A stretch of DNA of 64,000 nt from Flavobacteriales bacterium UBA952 (GCA_002293185.1 DBCS01000007.1:62231-126230), one strand, 5' to 3'. Positions 40,732 through 49,981 are shown, counted from the stretch's first letter. Translations and numbers: made by a program. Notes: generated by a model not told the origin, from the sequence alone.

Positions 40732-42744
40732 TTATTTATAGTTGCGTGCTGCAATTTTAATGAACTCATAGTTGAGCACCTCTTTATGAAGCACTGCTTT
40801 TGTTGCGTCGCCATCTTGGTATTCCCAAGCAGCTACATATTTAAAGTTTTCGTCGTCTCGTAGTGTTTCCCCTTCGCTATCTTGGTATTCTTCACGAAAA
40901 TGCCCTCCACAGGACTCCAAACGATCTAAAGCATCTACTGCCATGAGCTGCCCCAGCTCAATTAAGTCTGCAACGCGCAGCGCTTTTTCAAGCTCTATAT
41001 TCATTTCATTGGCATCGCCAGGCACATATACATCTTTGTAGAATTCTTCGCGCAATGCGGCAATTTCTGCAATAGCAGTATTTAAGCCAGCTTCGTCACG
41101 AGACATACCTACTTTGTTCCACATGATGAGACCCAAGCGCTTGTGGAAGTGATCAACAGATTTGCTGCCTTTATTGGAAAGGAGGCGGTCAATGCTCGCT
41201 TTTGTTTCTACCTCTGCTTGTTCAAATTCTGGGGCGTCAGTAGCTATATTACCCGTGCGAATGTCATCAGCAAGGTAATTAGAAATGGTGTAAGGCAAAA
41301 CGAAATAGCCGTCTGCTAAGCCTTGCATGAGTGCCGATGCACCAAGGCGGTTAGCGCCGTGGTCAGAAAAATTTGCCTCACCGGTTACAAAGCAGCCTTC
41401 GATGCTACTTTGAAGGTTGTAATCTACCCAAACACCACCCATTGTGTAGTGAACTGCTGGATAAATTTTCATAGGAGTTTCGTATGGATTTTCATCCGTG
41501 ATTTTTTGGTACATCTTGAAGAGATTGCCATACTTTTCTTCGATCCATTTTTTGCCGAGTTCCAAGATTTTTTCTTCGCTTGGGTTGTGATCACCCAATG
41601 CATAAGCAGACTGACGGCCTTTACTTTGAATTTCTGTTGCAAAATCTAGGTAAACGCCTTCATTGGTGTCATTAGCTTCGATTCCAAGACCAGCATCGCA
41701 CCTTTCTTTAGCAGCTCTTGAGGCTACGTCTCGTGGCACAAGATTGCCGAATGCGGGGTAGCGTCTCTCTAAGAAGAAATCGCGGTCTTCTTCTGCAATT
41801 TGTGTGGGCTTCAGGCGCCCCTCGCGGATTGCTTCAGCATCTTCTTTTTTCTTAGGAACCCAAATGCGCCCTGAATTACGCAATGACTCAGACATGAGGG
41901 TGAGCTTTGATTGGTTGGTGCCGTGTACAGGAATACACGTTGGGTGAATTTGAACAAAACAAGGATTGGCGAAATGAGCCCCTTTTTTGTGTACTTTCCA
42001 GGCTGCAGAGACATTGCTGCCCATTGCATTGGTAGACAAGAAGTATACATTTCCGTAGCCACCAGAGGCAATTACAACAGCATGAGCAGCATAGCGCTCG
42101 AGTTCGCCAGTAACAAGGTTTCTAGCTATGATTCCGCGTGCTTTACCATCGATTTTAACAAGATCCATCATTTCATGACGGTGATACATTTTTACGCGGC
42201 CAAGGCCAATTTGACGAGAGAGAGCGGAGTAAGCACCTAATAAAAGTTGCTGACCTGTTTGCCCCGCAGCGTAAAAGGTTCGCTGAACTTGGGTTCCGCC
42301 AAATGAGCGGTTGTCTAAGAGACCTCCGTATTCGCGCGCAAATGGGACACCCTGTGCAACGCATTGGTCGATGATATTGCTCGACACTTCGGCAAGACGA
42401 TAAACGTTTGCCTCGCGTGCGCGGTAGTCACCACCTTTGATGGTATCGTAAAACAGGCGATAAACGGAGTCGCCGTCGTTTTGGTAATTTTTTGCTGCGT
42501 TGATTCCGCCTTGTGCTGCAATAGAGTGTGCTCTACGCGGTGAATCTTGGAAACAAAACGCTTTAACGTTGTAACCCATTTCACCTAAAGAGGCTGCAGC
42601 GGAGGCGCCTGCCAAACCTGTTCCGACCACGATAATATCGATTTTTGGACGGTTGTTTGGCGCAACCAATTTCATGTTATTCTTGTGATTGGTCCACTTT
42701 TCTGAGATTGGACCCTCTGGAATGCGCGAATTTAATGTTGACAT
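40732..42744 (-). CDS. sdhA: Succinate dehydrogenase/fumarate reductase flavoprotein subunit
   Basis: The catalytic subunit that interconverts succinate and fumarate with covalent FAD. The 670-residue protein has the dinucleotide motif VVGTGLAGASAAASLG, the flavinylation histidine in RRAHSIAAQGGINAA, HPTCIP near the substrate site, and HYTMGGVWVDYN and GEANFSDHGANRLGASAL in the FAD/capping region. Length and sequence style match the Bacteroidota enzymes that pair with a single cytochrome b subunit. Sits 10 bp after sdhC. Confidence 0.96.
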   Translation of the reverse strand: MSTLNSRIPEGPISEKWTNHKNNMKLVAPNNRPKIDIIVVGTGLAGASAAASLGEMGYNVKAFCFQDSPRRAHSIAAQGGINAAKNYQNDGDSVYRLFYDTIKGGDYRAREANVYRLAEVSSNIIDQCVAQGVPFAREYGGLLDNRSFGGTQVQRTFYAAGQTGQQLLLGAYSALSRQIGLGRVKMYHRHEMMDLVKIDGKARGIIARNLVTGELERYAAHAVVIASGGYGNVYFLSTNAMGSNVSAAWKVHKKGAHFANPCFVQIHPTCIPVHGTNQSKLTLMSESLRNSGRIWVPKKKEDAEAIREGRLKPTQIAEEDRDFFLERRYPAFGNLVPRDVASRAAKERCDAGLGIEANDTNEGVYLDFATEIQSKGRQSAYALGDHNPSEEKILELGKKWIEEKYGNLFKMYQKITDENPYETPMKIYPAVHYTMGGVWVDYNLQSSIEGCFVTGEANFSDHGANRLGASALMQGLADGYFVLPYTISNYLADDIRTGNIATDAPEFEQAEVETKASIDRLLSNKGSKSVDHFHKRLGLIMWNKVGMSRDEAGLNTAIAEIAALREEFYKDVYVPGDANEMNIELEKALRVADLIELGQLMAVDALDRLESCGGHFREEYQDSEGETLRDDENFKYVAAWEYQDGDATKAVLHKEVLNYEFIKIAARNYK

Positions 42745-42754
42745 AGCCTAATTC

Positions 42755-43609
42755 CTAGTTGTTCATGTAAATAATAACAGGGATGATCGCAAATAAAAGT
42801 GGAACAACAACCGCAAAGCCGGTTCCAATTATTTTGATCAATGGGGTATATTTGGGATGGTTGATTCCAAGGGATTGGAAGGCGCTTTGAAAACCGTGCA
42901 AAAGATGGTAGCCCAAGACAATCATTGAAATCACATAAAAAAATACGGCAAAAAGTGCGCCTTCGTTTTTACTTTTACTAAAGAAATCCATGACTAAACC
43001 GTGAAGGTCTCTGTAGCCTTCAGCAACTTTAACATTGGTGCCTTTGATATAGAGATCAGTGCCTTTTTCTATCACATTGTTTTTGTCTTTGGGAATAGGT
43101 TGAATGCCTGGAACATGCGTATAATAAAGCTCTGCATTGGCAGCGCCCATCATTGGATTGTCCATTTCTAGTTTATATGTATGAAGCGGAACATCTTCTT
43201 TGATTTTCATCTTCCACCAGAAATTGGCCATGTGTGTAGCGAGGAATACTAAAATAAGCGTGCCTAAGATAGCCATGCTTCGGCTTGCTGAGCTTGAATT
43301 AGCCCCTGGCTTGTTTTTGGCATAGGGGATTGGCCTTGCTTTTTTGTTTTGAATGGTAAGTGCAAAACCGTCAATGATATGAATTAGGACAGCTGCATAA
43401 GTGACGTAAGAGAGAATTTTGATAAATGGATTATGCCCCATGAAGTAAGCATATTCGTTAAATGCACGCCGCCCCTCTTCTCCAGTTTTGAGAATAAGTT
43501 GAAGGTTTCCAAGTAAATGGCCGACCAAAAACGTACACAAGAATAGACCAGTTAGGGCCATAAAGACCTTTTTACCGATAGAAGATTTAAAAATTACAGA
43601 ATTACTCAT
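42755..43609 (-). CDS. sdhC: Succinate dehydrogenase cytochrome b subunit with extra loop
   Basis: The membrane anchor of complex II, expected to carry two haems b and five spans. In 284 residues I see spans at ~14-40, ~62-86, ~112-130, ~218-240 and ~257-281, with likely haem histidines H31, H77, H126 and H235/H238. Residues ~136-205 form a long hydrophilic stretch between spans 3 and 4. From memory that makes the protein some 55-60 residues longer than the usual Bacteroidota subunit. Promoter element at 43634-43641. Confidence 0.92.
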   Translation of the reverse strand: MSNSVIFKSSIGKKVFMALTGLFLCTFLVGHLLGNLQLILKTGEEGRRAFNEYAYFMGHNPFIKILSYVTYAAVLIHIIDGFALTIQNKKARPIPYAKNKPGANSSSASRSMAILGTLILVFLATHMANFWWKMKIKEDVPLHTYKLEMDNPMMGAANAELYYTHVPGIQPIPKDKNNVIEKGTDLYIKGTNVKVAEGYRDLHGLVMDFFSKSKNEGALFAVFFYVISMIVLGYHLLHGFQSAFQSLGINHPKYTPLIKIIGTGFAVVVPLLFAIIPVIIYMNN

Positions 43610-43633
43610 AAGAAGCTATCATTTGTAGTGACG

Positions 43634-43667
43634 CAAAGTTAAGTCAACAACATTTAAATTGTAACAA
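43634..43667 (-). promoter_or_regulatory. Putative promoter of the sdhCAB operon
   Basis: On the minus strand TTG (complement of 43665-43667), a 23-bp spacer and TAACTTTG (complement of 43634-43641). The predicted leader before sdhC is about 20 nt. Confidence 0.55.
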
Positions 43668-43709
43668 ATGTTGCGAATATAATCTCTTTAATTTAGCTAT
43701 TTAGAACAA

Positions 43710-44612
43710 TTATAGATAGCTCAGCAAACATTGGCGCTCACTCACTTCTAATTCAACCATTGCTCCCAGTAAGAGGGCCTGATTATCATCAAGATGTCCT
43801 GCAGGAAAATCAAAGCAAATCGGAATTTTACGATAGTCGAAATGTGCTAAAATAAGTTCTTCGACTGACTTGCCAAATGGAATGTCGGTGTCTTCTAAAT
43901 CTGTTAGGCCACCAATAATTAATCCGCTGATTTGTGTCAACGCTCCATTTTTACTCAATGCGTAAAGCATGCGGTCTATGTGGTAGAGATGCTCGGCTAA
44001 ATCTTCAATAAATAAGATGGCGCCGCTAAAATCATAGTGTTCGGGTGTGGCGAGCATACTGTAAACGATACTTAGATTTCCACCAATTAGGGTGCCGGCC
44101 GCTTTCCCAAATTTATTTTGATGATGAGGAGCAATAGCAAATGGTGTTTTCTCACCGAATAGAAGTTCTTTGAGCCGGTTTTTTGATGCAGCACTATTTT
44201 TTTCAATGTTGAGTGCCATTGTTGCATGAATACTTTGTATACCTACCGACTGAATTTTATGATGCAAAACACAGATGTCCGAGAATCCTATTAACCATTT
44301 TGGTTCTCTAATGAATTGTGCCCACTGTAGGCTATCTAACAGCTGAATGCTGCCATAGCCACCTCGCGCACACCAAATAGCTTTTACATCAGGATGGTCA
44401 ATACCCTCTTGTAAATCTGCCAAGCGCTGATGCGCTGATCCTGAAAAATAATGGTGCCTTCCGGTTAAATTTTTACTTCTAATGGAACGTAAACCTATAT
44501 GATTTAGCCATTTTTCTGCTGCAAGTATATATGACTCTTCGATTGCTTTGGCAGGAGCGCAAAGATAAACGAGGTCGCCAATTTGTAAAGCGGGTGGAGC
44601 GATTAAATTCAT
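43710..44612 (-). CDS. LD-carboxypeptidase (peptidase S66)
   Basis: A 300-residue serine peptidase of the S66 family, which trims the terminal D-Ala of murein tetrapeptides during peptidoglycan recycling; MccF relatives act on microcin. The nucleophile is Ser111 in LIGFSDICVLH. The catalytic Glu lies in LFIEDLAEHLYHID and the His in FPAGHLDDNQALLLGA, so the Ser-His-Glu triad is intact. WCARGGYGSIQLL forms the oxyanion region. It overlaps ispD by 4 bases and should be co-translated with it. Confidence 0.92.
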   Translation of the reverse strand: MNLIAPPALQIGDLVYLCAPAKAIEESYILAAEKWLNHIGLRSIRSKNLTGRHHYFSGSAHQRLADLQEGIDHPDVKAIWCARGGYGSIQLLDSLQWAQFIREPKWLIGFSDICVLHHKIQSVGIQSIHATMALNIEKNSAASKNRLKELLFGEKTPFAIAPHHQNKFGKAAGTLIGGNLSIVYSMLATPEHYDFSGAILFIEDLAEHLYHIDRMLYALSKNGALTQISGLIIGGLTDLEDTDIPFGKSVEELILAHFDYRKIPICFDFPAGHLDDNQALLLGAMVELEVSERQCLLSYL

Positions 44613-45271
44613 GCTTCTAGGAGTGCGCTTAAGATTTTTAAATCGATGGGGCTGGTTATTTTAATATTTTCTTCGTTGCTCATTACAAGAAGCGGTCGGA
44701 TTCCTATGGATTCTACAACACTTGCATCATCTGTAAAAGCGGGTTTGTATGCTTGCAAATATGCTTGCTTGAGCGTTTGAGCATCAAAACACTGCGGTGT
44801 ATGCACCAGGTAATACTTCGTTCTGTCTACATACTGAGAATTGGTTAAATTTCCTTCACGAAGAGAGTCTTTCAACCTCATTACCGGCACGACTGCAGCA
44901 GCAGTATGAAGCCCCGCGAAACACCTTTCAATAGTGGTGCTACTCACTAGCGGCCGCACGCCATCGTGAATACCGATTTGATCGCCTGTGCAGAGGTTGA
45001 GCGCATTTTGAATGGAATGAAAGCGCTCTTGCCCACCATCAACTAATTCGTGTGGAATTTGTATTTGATACGCCAATAATAAACCCTCCCAATAACTTAT
45101 CCATTCTTTGGGAAGTGTAATGATGAGCTGAGCAGTTGGGTCAAAAGCAAAGAATCGTTCCAATGTATGAATCAAAACAGGTTTGCCCCCAAGGAGCAAA
45201 AATTGCTTTGGAAGCTCAGTTTCCATGCGCTTGCCAATTCCGCCAGCAGTAATGATGATGCTTTTTTTCAT
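44609..45271 (-). CDS. ispD: 2-C-methyl-D-erythritol 4-phosphate cytidylyltransferase
   Basis: IspD attaches CMP to MEP in the non-mevalonate isoprenoid pathway, upstream of carotenoid synthesis. The 220-residue protein has the nucleotide-binding N-terminus IITAGGIGKRMETELPKQFLLLGGKPVL, the HDGVRPLVS segment, and the DDASVVESIG motif. A TATCTTTG element ends only 7 bp before the ATG, suggesting a leaderless or nearly leaderless transcript. The lipid kinase gene lies 21 bp upstream, so read-through is also possible. Confidence 0.95.
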   Translation of the reverse strand: MKKSIIITAGGIGKRMETELPKQFLLLGGKPVLIHTLERFFAFDPTAQLIITLPKEWISYWEGLLLAYQIQIPHELVDGGQERFHSIQNALNLCTGDQIGIHDGVRPLVSSTTIERCFAGLHTAAAVVPVMRLKDSLREGNLTNSQYVDRTKYYLVHTPQCFDAQTLKQAYLQAYKPAFTDDASVVESIGIRPLLVMSNEENIKITSPIDLKILSALLEA

Positions 45272-45278
45272 CTGGATT

Positions 45279-45286
45279 CAAAGATA
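45279..45286 (-). promoter_or_regulatory. Putative -7 promoter element of ispD, very close to the start codon
   Basis: The minus strand reads TATCTTTG, an exact match to TAnnTTTG, with only 7 bases between it and the ATG. No matching -33 TTG at normal spacing is visible. Confidence 0.45.
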
Positions 45287-45292
45287 AACAAA

Positions 45293-46198
45293 CTAGAGTT
45301 GTGTAAACGGAAGTAACTTTAACTTTCCTGGATAAAGATCTATCTTGAATTCACGTCCTACCATATACTCCCCATCGGTTTCGGCGTGTAAATGTTCTGC
45401 TACACCTCGCAAATAAATAGGGAAGGAAATCTGCAAATAATGTGCTTCTGTGTGTTTGATTTTCTTTCCTCTTTTGACCTTAAGCACATTGCTCAAATAA
45501 TCAAATAATGAAACTTTTCCTAAAAGGGTGAGCTTGAGCTTTCCATCATTGATTTGCGCATCGGGGTGAATATGTAGCCCATCACCAAAAATACTTCCAT
45601 TGCAGAATGCTGCCAAAAGTAGTTCGCCAGAATAATGGAAATCTTTGGTTTGTAGCTCGACAATGGGTCTTTTGTACCTTAAAAAGGTCTTTACAATAGC
45701 CAAGCCATAAGAAAAGTTCGGACCAAAATTTTTTCGAAATTTCAGTAGTTCTAATACCACTGCACCTCCAAAGCCAATATCAGCGATATTCGCGAAATAG
45801 CGTTTTTCATCGGCGGTTTCTAGAACGCCAATATCGAAATGTTCAAATGAACCACTTTTTATGTTGTTGATGAAGTCATAGGTTTGAATAAACCCAGCCG
45901 ATCTGTAAAAATCATTGCCGGTGCCATTTGGAAGGATACCAAGAATTGGTTGGAATGTTGGATCTGGATGCGAACAAACACCATTGATGAGCACGTTAAA
46001 AGTGCCGTCACCACCAACGCCAAGTAAATGTGTGCAATATTGTCCCAAGGAATGAATATAAGTGAGCGCGGCTTTAGAATTTGTGCTCTTATATAGATGA
46101 AATTGTTCACCAAAGTGACGCTTTAACGCAGCTAAAATTTGGTTGTTCTTGGCGTTAATTTTTTTGTTTCCGTTTGTAATGCAATGGATTTGATGCAT
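45293..46198 (-). CDS. Diacylglycerol kinase family lipid kinase
   Basis: A 301-residue lipid kinase of the DgkB/YegS type that phosphorylates diacylglycerol or a similar lipid at the membrane. The nucleotide motif GGDGTFNVLING starts at residue 62, PNGTGNDFYRSAG at 90, and the C-terminal beta domain contains the GSIFGDGLHIHPDAQINDGKL-type segment with the usual D-G-L-L motif. Substrate cannot be told from the sequence. Confidence 0.9.
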   Translation of the reverse strand: MHQIHCITNGNKKINAKNNQILAALKRHFGEQFHLYKSTNSKAALTYIHSLGQYCTHLLGVGGDGTFNVLINGVCSHPDPTFQPILGILPNGTGNDFYRSAGFIQTYDFINNIKSGSFEHFDIGVLETADEKRYFANIADIGFGGAVVLELLKFRKNFGPNFSYGLAIVKTFLRYKRPIVELQTKDFHYSGELLLAAFCNGSIFGDGLHIHPDAQINDGKLKLTLLGKVSLFDYLSNVLKVKRGKKIKHTEAHYLQISFPIYLRGVAEHLHAETDGEYMVGREFKIDLYPGKLKLLPFTQL

Positions 46199-46219
46199 GC
46201 ACCAATTTACGCAAATATT

Positions 46220-47083
46220 TTAGTATTGAATTTGCAAACTGCTTGATTGCTGCCACTGTTGCTCATTGAGCAGGCCAGTTACAAAATAGATATAATAGCC
46301 TGCAGCAAGTTTTTCACCGCCTAGGTTGGCACCATTCCACTGGAAGTTTGGGTCGTTATTTTTAAATACAACATTGTTTTTGGTATCCAAAACCACAATG
46401 CTGAAGTCCAAGACCTCGAATTCATTCCAGTCGATTTGGAGGGTTTCATTTTTCCCGTCACCGTTAGGGGTAAAGATATTTGGAAGTACAATACGTATAG
46501 GCTTTTCAGTTTGTTGACCTTGATTTACAACCTGATTTTGTGTGTTTGTAGGTGTTGTAGGTTGGGTGTTTGCACTTTGTGATTGAGCAGGCGTGGGTTT
46601 TTGAGTAGGAACCGGAACAACAGAATTTGAAAGTAAATGATCTTGTAAAACATGTGGCTGTTTGATAGCATCTTGAATAGAAACCACTTGATTTTGAGCA
46701 GGTTGATTTTCAAGTGCTGAGTCGTCAATAGGAGGAATATTCACCTCTACAATGGTTTGATTGGTAGTGCTTGACTTTATACTACTTTCTGTTTGTATTG
46801 ATCTTGAAGGGTTTTTGTTGGGCTGAGGTGTATTGAATTTTTGCTCTTGATTTATTTTTTTGGGTTCTGTTTGAGTTGTTTGAACAGTTAAGTAAACAGC
46901 CACACCAACGATAGAACTAGCAGCCACACCAATAAGCACTTTAGTTAAAATACCGAGCCCTGCTTTGGCACTTCCAGTTCCAATAGATGAAGAAATAGAC
47001 GACCACAATGCGGGGTCTACCGAGATGTGGTGGTCTTGGAGGCCTTTGGCAAAGAGTTCTTTTATGTTGTCTTTTTGGGTCAT
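46220..47083 (-). CDS. Membrane protein with T9SS type-B C-terminal domain; putative anti-sigma factor
   Basis: A 287-residue protein directly after an ECF sigma gene (start ATG immediately after the sigma stop). Residues 1-40 are cytoplasmic and contain FAKGLQDHHISVDPALWSSI, similar in style to the short sigma-interacting N-termini of Bacteroidota membrane anti-sigma proteins. One span lies at ~43-66. A low-complexity Gln/Pro/Thr linker (~70-195) follows. A gliding-motility/type-B sorting domain ends the protein (~196-287; NIFTPNGDGKNE, FSIVVLDTKNNVVFK, AAGYYIYF). A type-B sorting domain behind a membrane anchor without a signal peptide is odd; the anti-sigma role is inferred from context. 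Confidence 0.75.
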   Translation of the reverse strand: MTQKDNIKELFAKGLQDHHISVDPALWSSISSSIGTGSAKAGLGILTKVLIGVAASSIVGVAVYLTVQTTQTEPKKINQEQKFNTPQPNKNPSRSIQTESSIKSSTTNQTIVEVNIPPIDDSALENQPAQNQVVSIQDAIKQPHVLQDHLLSNSVVPVPTQKPTPAQSQSANTQPTTPTNTQNQVVNQGQQTEKPIRIVLPNIFTPNGDGKNETLQIDWNEFEVLDFSIVVLDTKNNVVFKNNDPNFQWNGANLGGEKLAAGYYIYFVTGLLNEQQWQQSSSLQIQY

Positions 47084-47611
47084 TTAATCAATGTTTTCTA
47101 TACGGTCTTTCAAATAGGCCCTAGCACGCAAGTATTGTGTTTTGGAAGTGCTCTCAGTAACGCCAAGTTGCAGAGCAATTTCTTGATGTGAGTAGCCTTC
47201 TATTGCAAAGAGGTTAAAAACAGTGCGGTAACCATCTGGCAGGGCTTGTACCAATTTGAGGAGGTCGTCGGCCATGAGTTTTTCTGCACTAAAACTATCG
47301 GTAGAAAGTTTGTGGCTAACGTCGTCAATGGAAACATCCGTTAGTAATTTTTTGTCTTTACGAAGTTGGTCTAAGCAGGTATTGACTGCTATTCTTTTGA
47401 GCCAACCTTCAAAAGCACCCTCCGATTTATAGTGGCCGATATTGGCAAATATTTTAACAAAGGTATCTTGCAAGACGTCTTGTGCACGCATCTGGTCTTT
47501 TATATAACGCAAACACACGACGTAAAGCTTTGGGGCATAGATGTCAAACAACGCTTTTTGAGCCTTTGGACGAGCAGCAACACAACCTTGTATGAGTTCT
47601 TGTTCATCCAT
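47084..47611 (-). CDS. ECF-type RNA polymerase sigma factor
   Basis: A 175-residue sigma-70 family factor with only regions 2 and 4. Region 2 (~20-90) has LYVVCLRYIKDQMRAQDVLQDTF and FEGWLKRIAVNTCLDQLRK. Region 4 (~120-170) has LPDGYRTVFNLFAIEGYSHQEIALQLG and TQYLRARAYLK, the helix-turn-helix. The next gene starts on the base after its stop, so the pair is one transcription unit. It probably answers an envelope signal through the membrane partner. Confidence 0.93.
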   Translation of the reverse strand: MDEQELIQGCVAARPKAQKALFDIYAPKLYVVCLRYIKDQMRAQDVLQDTFVKIFANIGHYKSEGAFEGWLKRIAVNTCLDQLRKDKKLLTDVSIDDVSHKLSTDSFSAEKLMADDLLKLVQALPDGYRTVFNLFAIEGYSHQEIALQLGVTESTSKTQYLRARAYLKDRIENID

Positions 47612-47700
47612 AACTCCTTAGCCTTGACGTAATATATTTTGAAAAAGTTGCATGCGCTGAGCAAGATAGCTTATTTCTTTTAATTTCGTGATTCATCTTA

Positions 47701-48945
47701 ATGCCATTTGAAGCCATGCGACACGCTATTTATACATTTGTCATCCTTTTCCAGGTGCAGTTTGTTTTTACACAAAACGCAAAAGTTGTGCCTCTTATTG
47801 CTGAGATTCAACTCAATGACCGCTTGCAAATTCAAGTGAGCGCATCTTTAGCAAAGAAAAATCCGAAAGCCCCTATTACCATTTACAATGGCAAAGAAGT
47901 GTACCAATTATCCGTAAAAAAACGGCTAGGTGACACCATCATTTATCAATTTCCTGCGCAAGATGCAGAATGGAGGCTCACTTTTGCTCATGATTTGTCA
48001 GAAGCCAGAGGCTGGTGGATCAACTACAATAAAAAAGTTCCGGTTCGCTATCCTATTCATCTTCACAATGGCATTTTGAAACAGCCCGAACCTGCTCCAA
48101 GCCAGCTCAATATATCAGGAAAATGGCGAGTTGTTTTTAATCCTAACACACCGAATGAGGAAGTTTTAGTGGGTGTATTTGAACAAAACATTGGCAATTT
48201 CGTAACGGGCAGCTTTTTAAGTGAAACTGGAGACTACCGCTATCTGAATGGGCATGTCGTTGGCAATGCCATCCATCTACAAACTTACACAGGTTATTGG
48301 GCATTTGTAGTTGAGGCTACACTGCAAAGTGCAGATAAAATGATGGGTAACTTTTACAGCGGGGCATCCTACAACGCTCCTTTTGTAGCTTATCGCGATT
48401 CAACAGTTCAATTGCGCGACGAAAGCAGCCTGACCTACTTAATTAAGCGGGATGAACCGCTTGTGCTGCAAGAGCTCATCAAAATGAATGGAAGAAAGAA
48501 AACAATAGATTTTTCTTCCCAAAAAGAACTTACGCTTATTCAAATAATGGGAACGTGGTGTCCGAATTGTTTGGATGAGACCAAATTGCTGCAAGCGCTG
48601 CATGCCGAATACGGAAGCAAAGGGCTTCATGTAGTGGCTTTAGCTTTTGAAGTAGGCGCTGACACCAAAAAACAAAGAACGCGCTTAAAGCAATGGATTA
48701 AATCGATGAAGGTAAGTTATCCGGTTTATTTGGCGGGCACATCGAGTAAGGATGTTGCTTCCGCGCGCTTTCCTATGCTAAACGGCATCATGAGTTTTCC
48801 AACGTCTATTTTGGTGGATCAGCAAGGAAAGATCATTGCAATTCATACTGGCTTTAGTGGGCCAGCAACAGGAGAGTCCTACACAGAACTCGTTAATAAA
48901 TATCGCCAAGAAATTGACAGCGCTCTAGAATTAAGCAAGCCTTAA
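47701..48945 (+). CDS. TlpA-like thioredoxin-domain protein
   Basis: A 414-residue exported protein. The signal peptide is best read from the in-frame Met at residue 6 (MRHAIYTFVILFQVQFVFTQ); the frame opens at 47701 and a start at 47716 is equally likely. Residues ~30-250 are a beta-rich N-terminal region, with a lipocalin-like or allene-oxide-cyclase-like look. The C-terminal thioredoxin fold has GTWCPNCLDE with redox Cys287 and Cys290 and the cis-Pro region FPTSILVDQQGKI. It probably reduces disulfides in the periplasm. It converges with mreB, 10 bp apart. Confidence 0.88.
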   Translation: MPFEAMRHAIYTFVILFQVQFVFTQNAKVVPLIAEIQLNDRLQIQVSASLAKKNPKAPITIYNGKEVYQLSVKKRLGDTIIYQFPAQDAEWRLTFAHDLSEARGWWINYNKKVPVRYPIHLHNGILKQPEPAPSQLNISGKWRVVFNPNTPNEEVLVGVFEQNIGNFVTGSFLSETGDYRYLNGHVVGNAIHLQTYTGYWAFVVEATLQSADKMMGNFYSGASYNAPFVAYRDSTVQLRDESSLTYLIKRDEPLVLQELIKMNGRKKTIDFSSQKELTLIQIMGTWCPNCLDETKLLQALHAEYGSKGLHVVALAFEVGADTKKQRTRLKQWIKSMKVSYPVYLAGTSSKDVASARFPMLNGIMSFPTSILVDQQGKIIAIHTGFSGPATGESYTELVNKYRQEIDSALELSKP

Positions 48946-48955
48946 GAGCCGTTTT

Positions 48956-49981
48956 TTATCTGCCCATTAAGAATGGGTACTTATCGATGTTTTTGAGTGC
49001 GATACTCGTGCCTCGTGCTACTGCTCTAAGCGGATCTTCGGCAATGTGAACGGGTAGTTTGGTTTTGTCAGAAATTCGTTTGTCGAGACCACGAAGCATG
49101 GAGCCTCCACCAGCAAGGTAGATACCTGTTTTGTAGATATCAGCAGACAGCTCTGGAGGGGTCATTTCTAGTGCACTCAAAATAGCTTCTTCGATTTTAG
49201 AAATGGTTTTGTCGAGCGCGTGGGCAATTTCTTGGTAAGACACCATGATTTCTTTCGGAATACCGGTCATTAGATCTCGGCCGCGAACGGCGAAATCTGC
49301 AGGAGGGTTTTCTAGTTCAGGCAGTGCTGCTCCGACTTCAATTTTGATTTGCTCGGCAGTACGTTCACCTACTAGGATATTGTGTTGACGACGCATATAT
49401 TCTTCGATGTCGCTGGTGAAGTCGTCACCAGCAATTCGGATAGATTTATCACATACAATACCGCCAAGGGCAATTACGGCAATTTCAGAAGTACCACCGC
49501 CTATGTCGATGATCATGTTGCCCATAGGCTCTTCAACGTCAATACCAATACCAATTGCTGCAGCCATTGGTTCGTGGATGAGGTATACTTCTTTGGCGCC
49601 AGCATGCTCGGCGGAGTCTTGAACGGCGCGCTTTTCTACTTCTGTAATACCGGAGGGGATACAAATAACCATACGCAGTGTAGGGTTGAATAGTGTACGA
49701 CCAGGGTTGATCATTTTGATCATGCCTTTAATCATTTGTTCGGCACTTTGAAAATCGGCAATTACGCCATCTTTGAGTGGACGAACTGTTTCTATGAGTT
49801 TGTGCGTCTTTCCATGCATTTGTTGGGCCTTGCGTCCGATAGCAACCACCTTACCTGTTTGGATATCTTTGGCTACAATTGAAGGTTCGTCGACAACAAC
49901 TTTGTCGTTCCAAATAATCAGGGTATTTGCCGTACCGAGGTCGATGGCAATTTCCTGTGTAAAAAAATTAAAAAGGCCCAT
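48956..49981 (-). CDS. mreB: Rod shape-determining protein MreB
   Basis: A bacterial actin that organises lateral wall synthesis. The 341-residue protein has the phosphate-1 motif DLGTANTLI, the phosphate-2 segment IIDIGGGTSEIAVI, and the adenosine motif GIYLAGGGSMLRGL. It starts MGLFNFFTQEIAIDLGTAN, with a short amphipathic N-terminus that can bind the membrane. purH lies 98 bp upstream in the same direction, a common arrangement in Bacteroidota. mreC and mreD are not seen in the window. Confidence 0.96.
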   Translation of the reverse strand: MGLFNFFTQEIAIDLGTANTLIIWNDKVVVDEPSIVAKDIQTGKVVAIGRKAQQMHGKTHKLIETVRPLKDGVIADFQSAEQMIKGMIKMINPGRTLFNPTLRMVICIPSGITEVEKRAVQDSAEHAGAKEVYLIHEPMAAAIGIGIDVEEPMGNMIIDIGGGTSEIAVIALGGIVCDKSIRIAGDDFTSDIEEYMRRQHNILVGERTAEQIKIEVGAALPELENPPADFAVRGRDLMTGIPKEIMVSYQEIAHALDKTISKIEEAILSALEMTPPELSADIYKTGIYLAGGGSMLRGLDKRISDKTKLPVHIAEDPLRAVARGTSIALKNIDKYPFLMGR

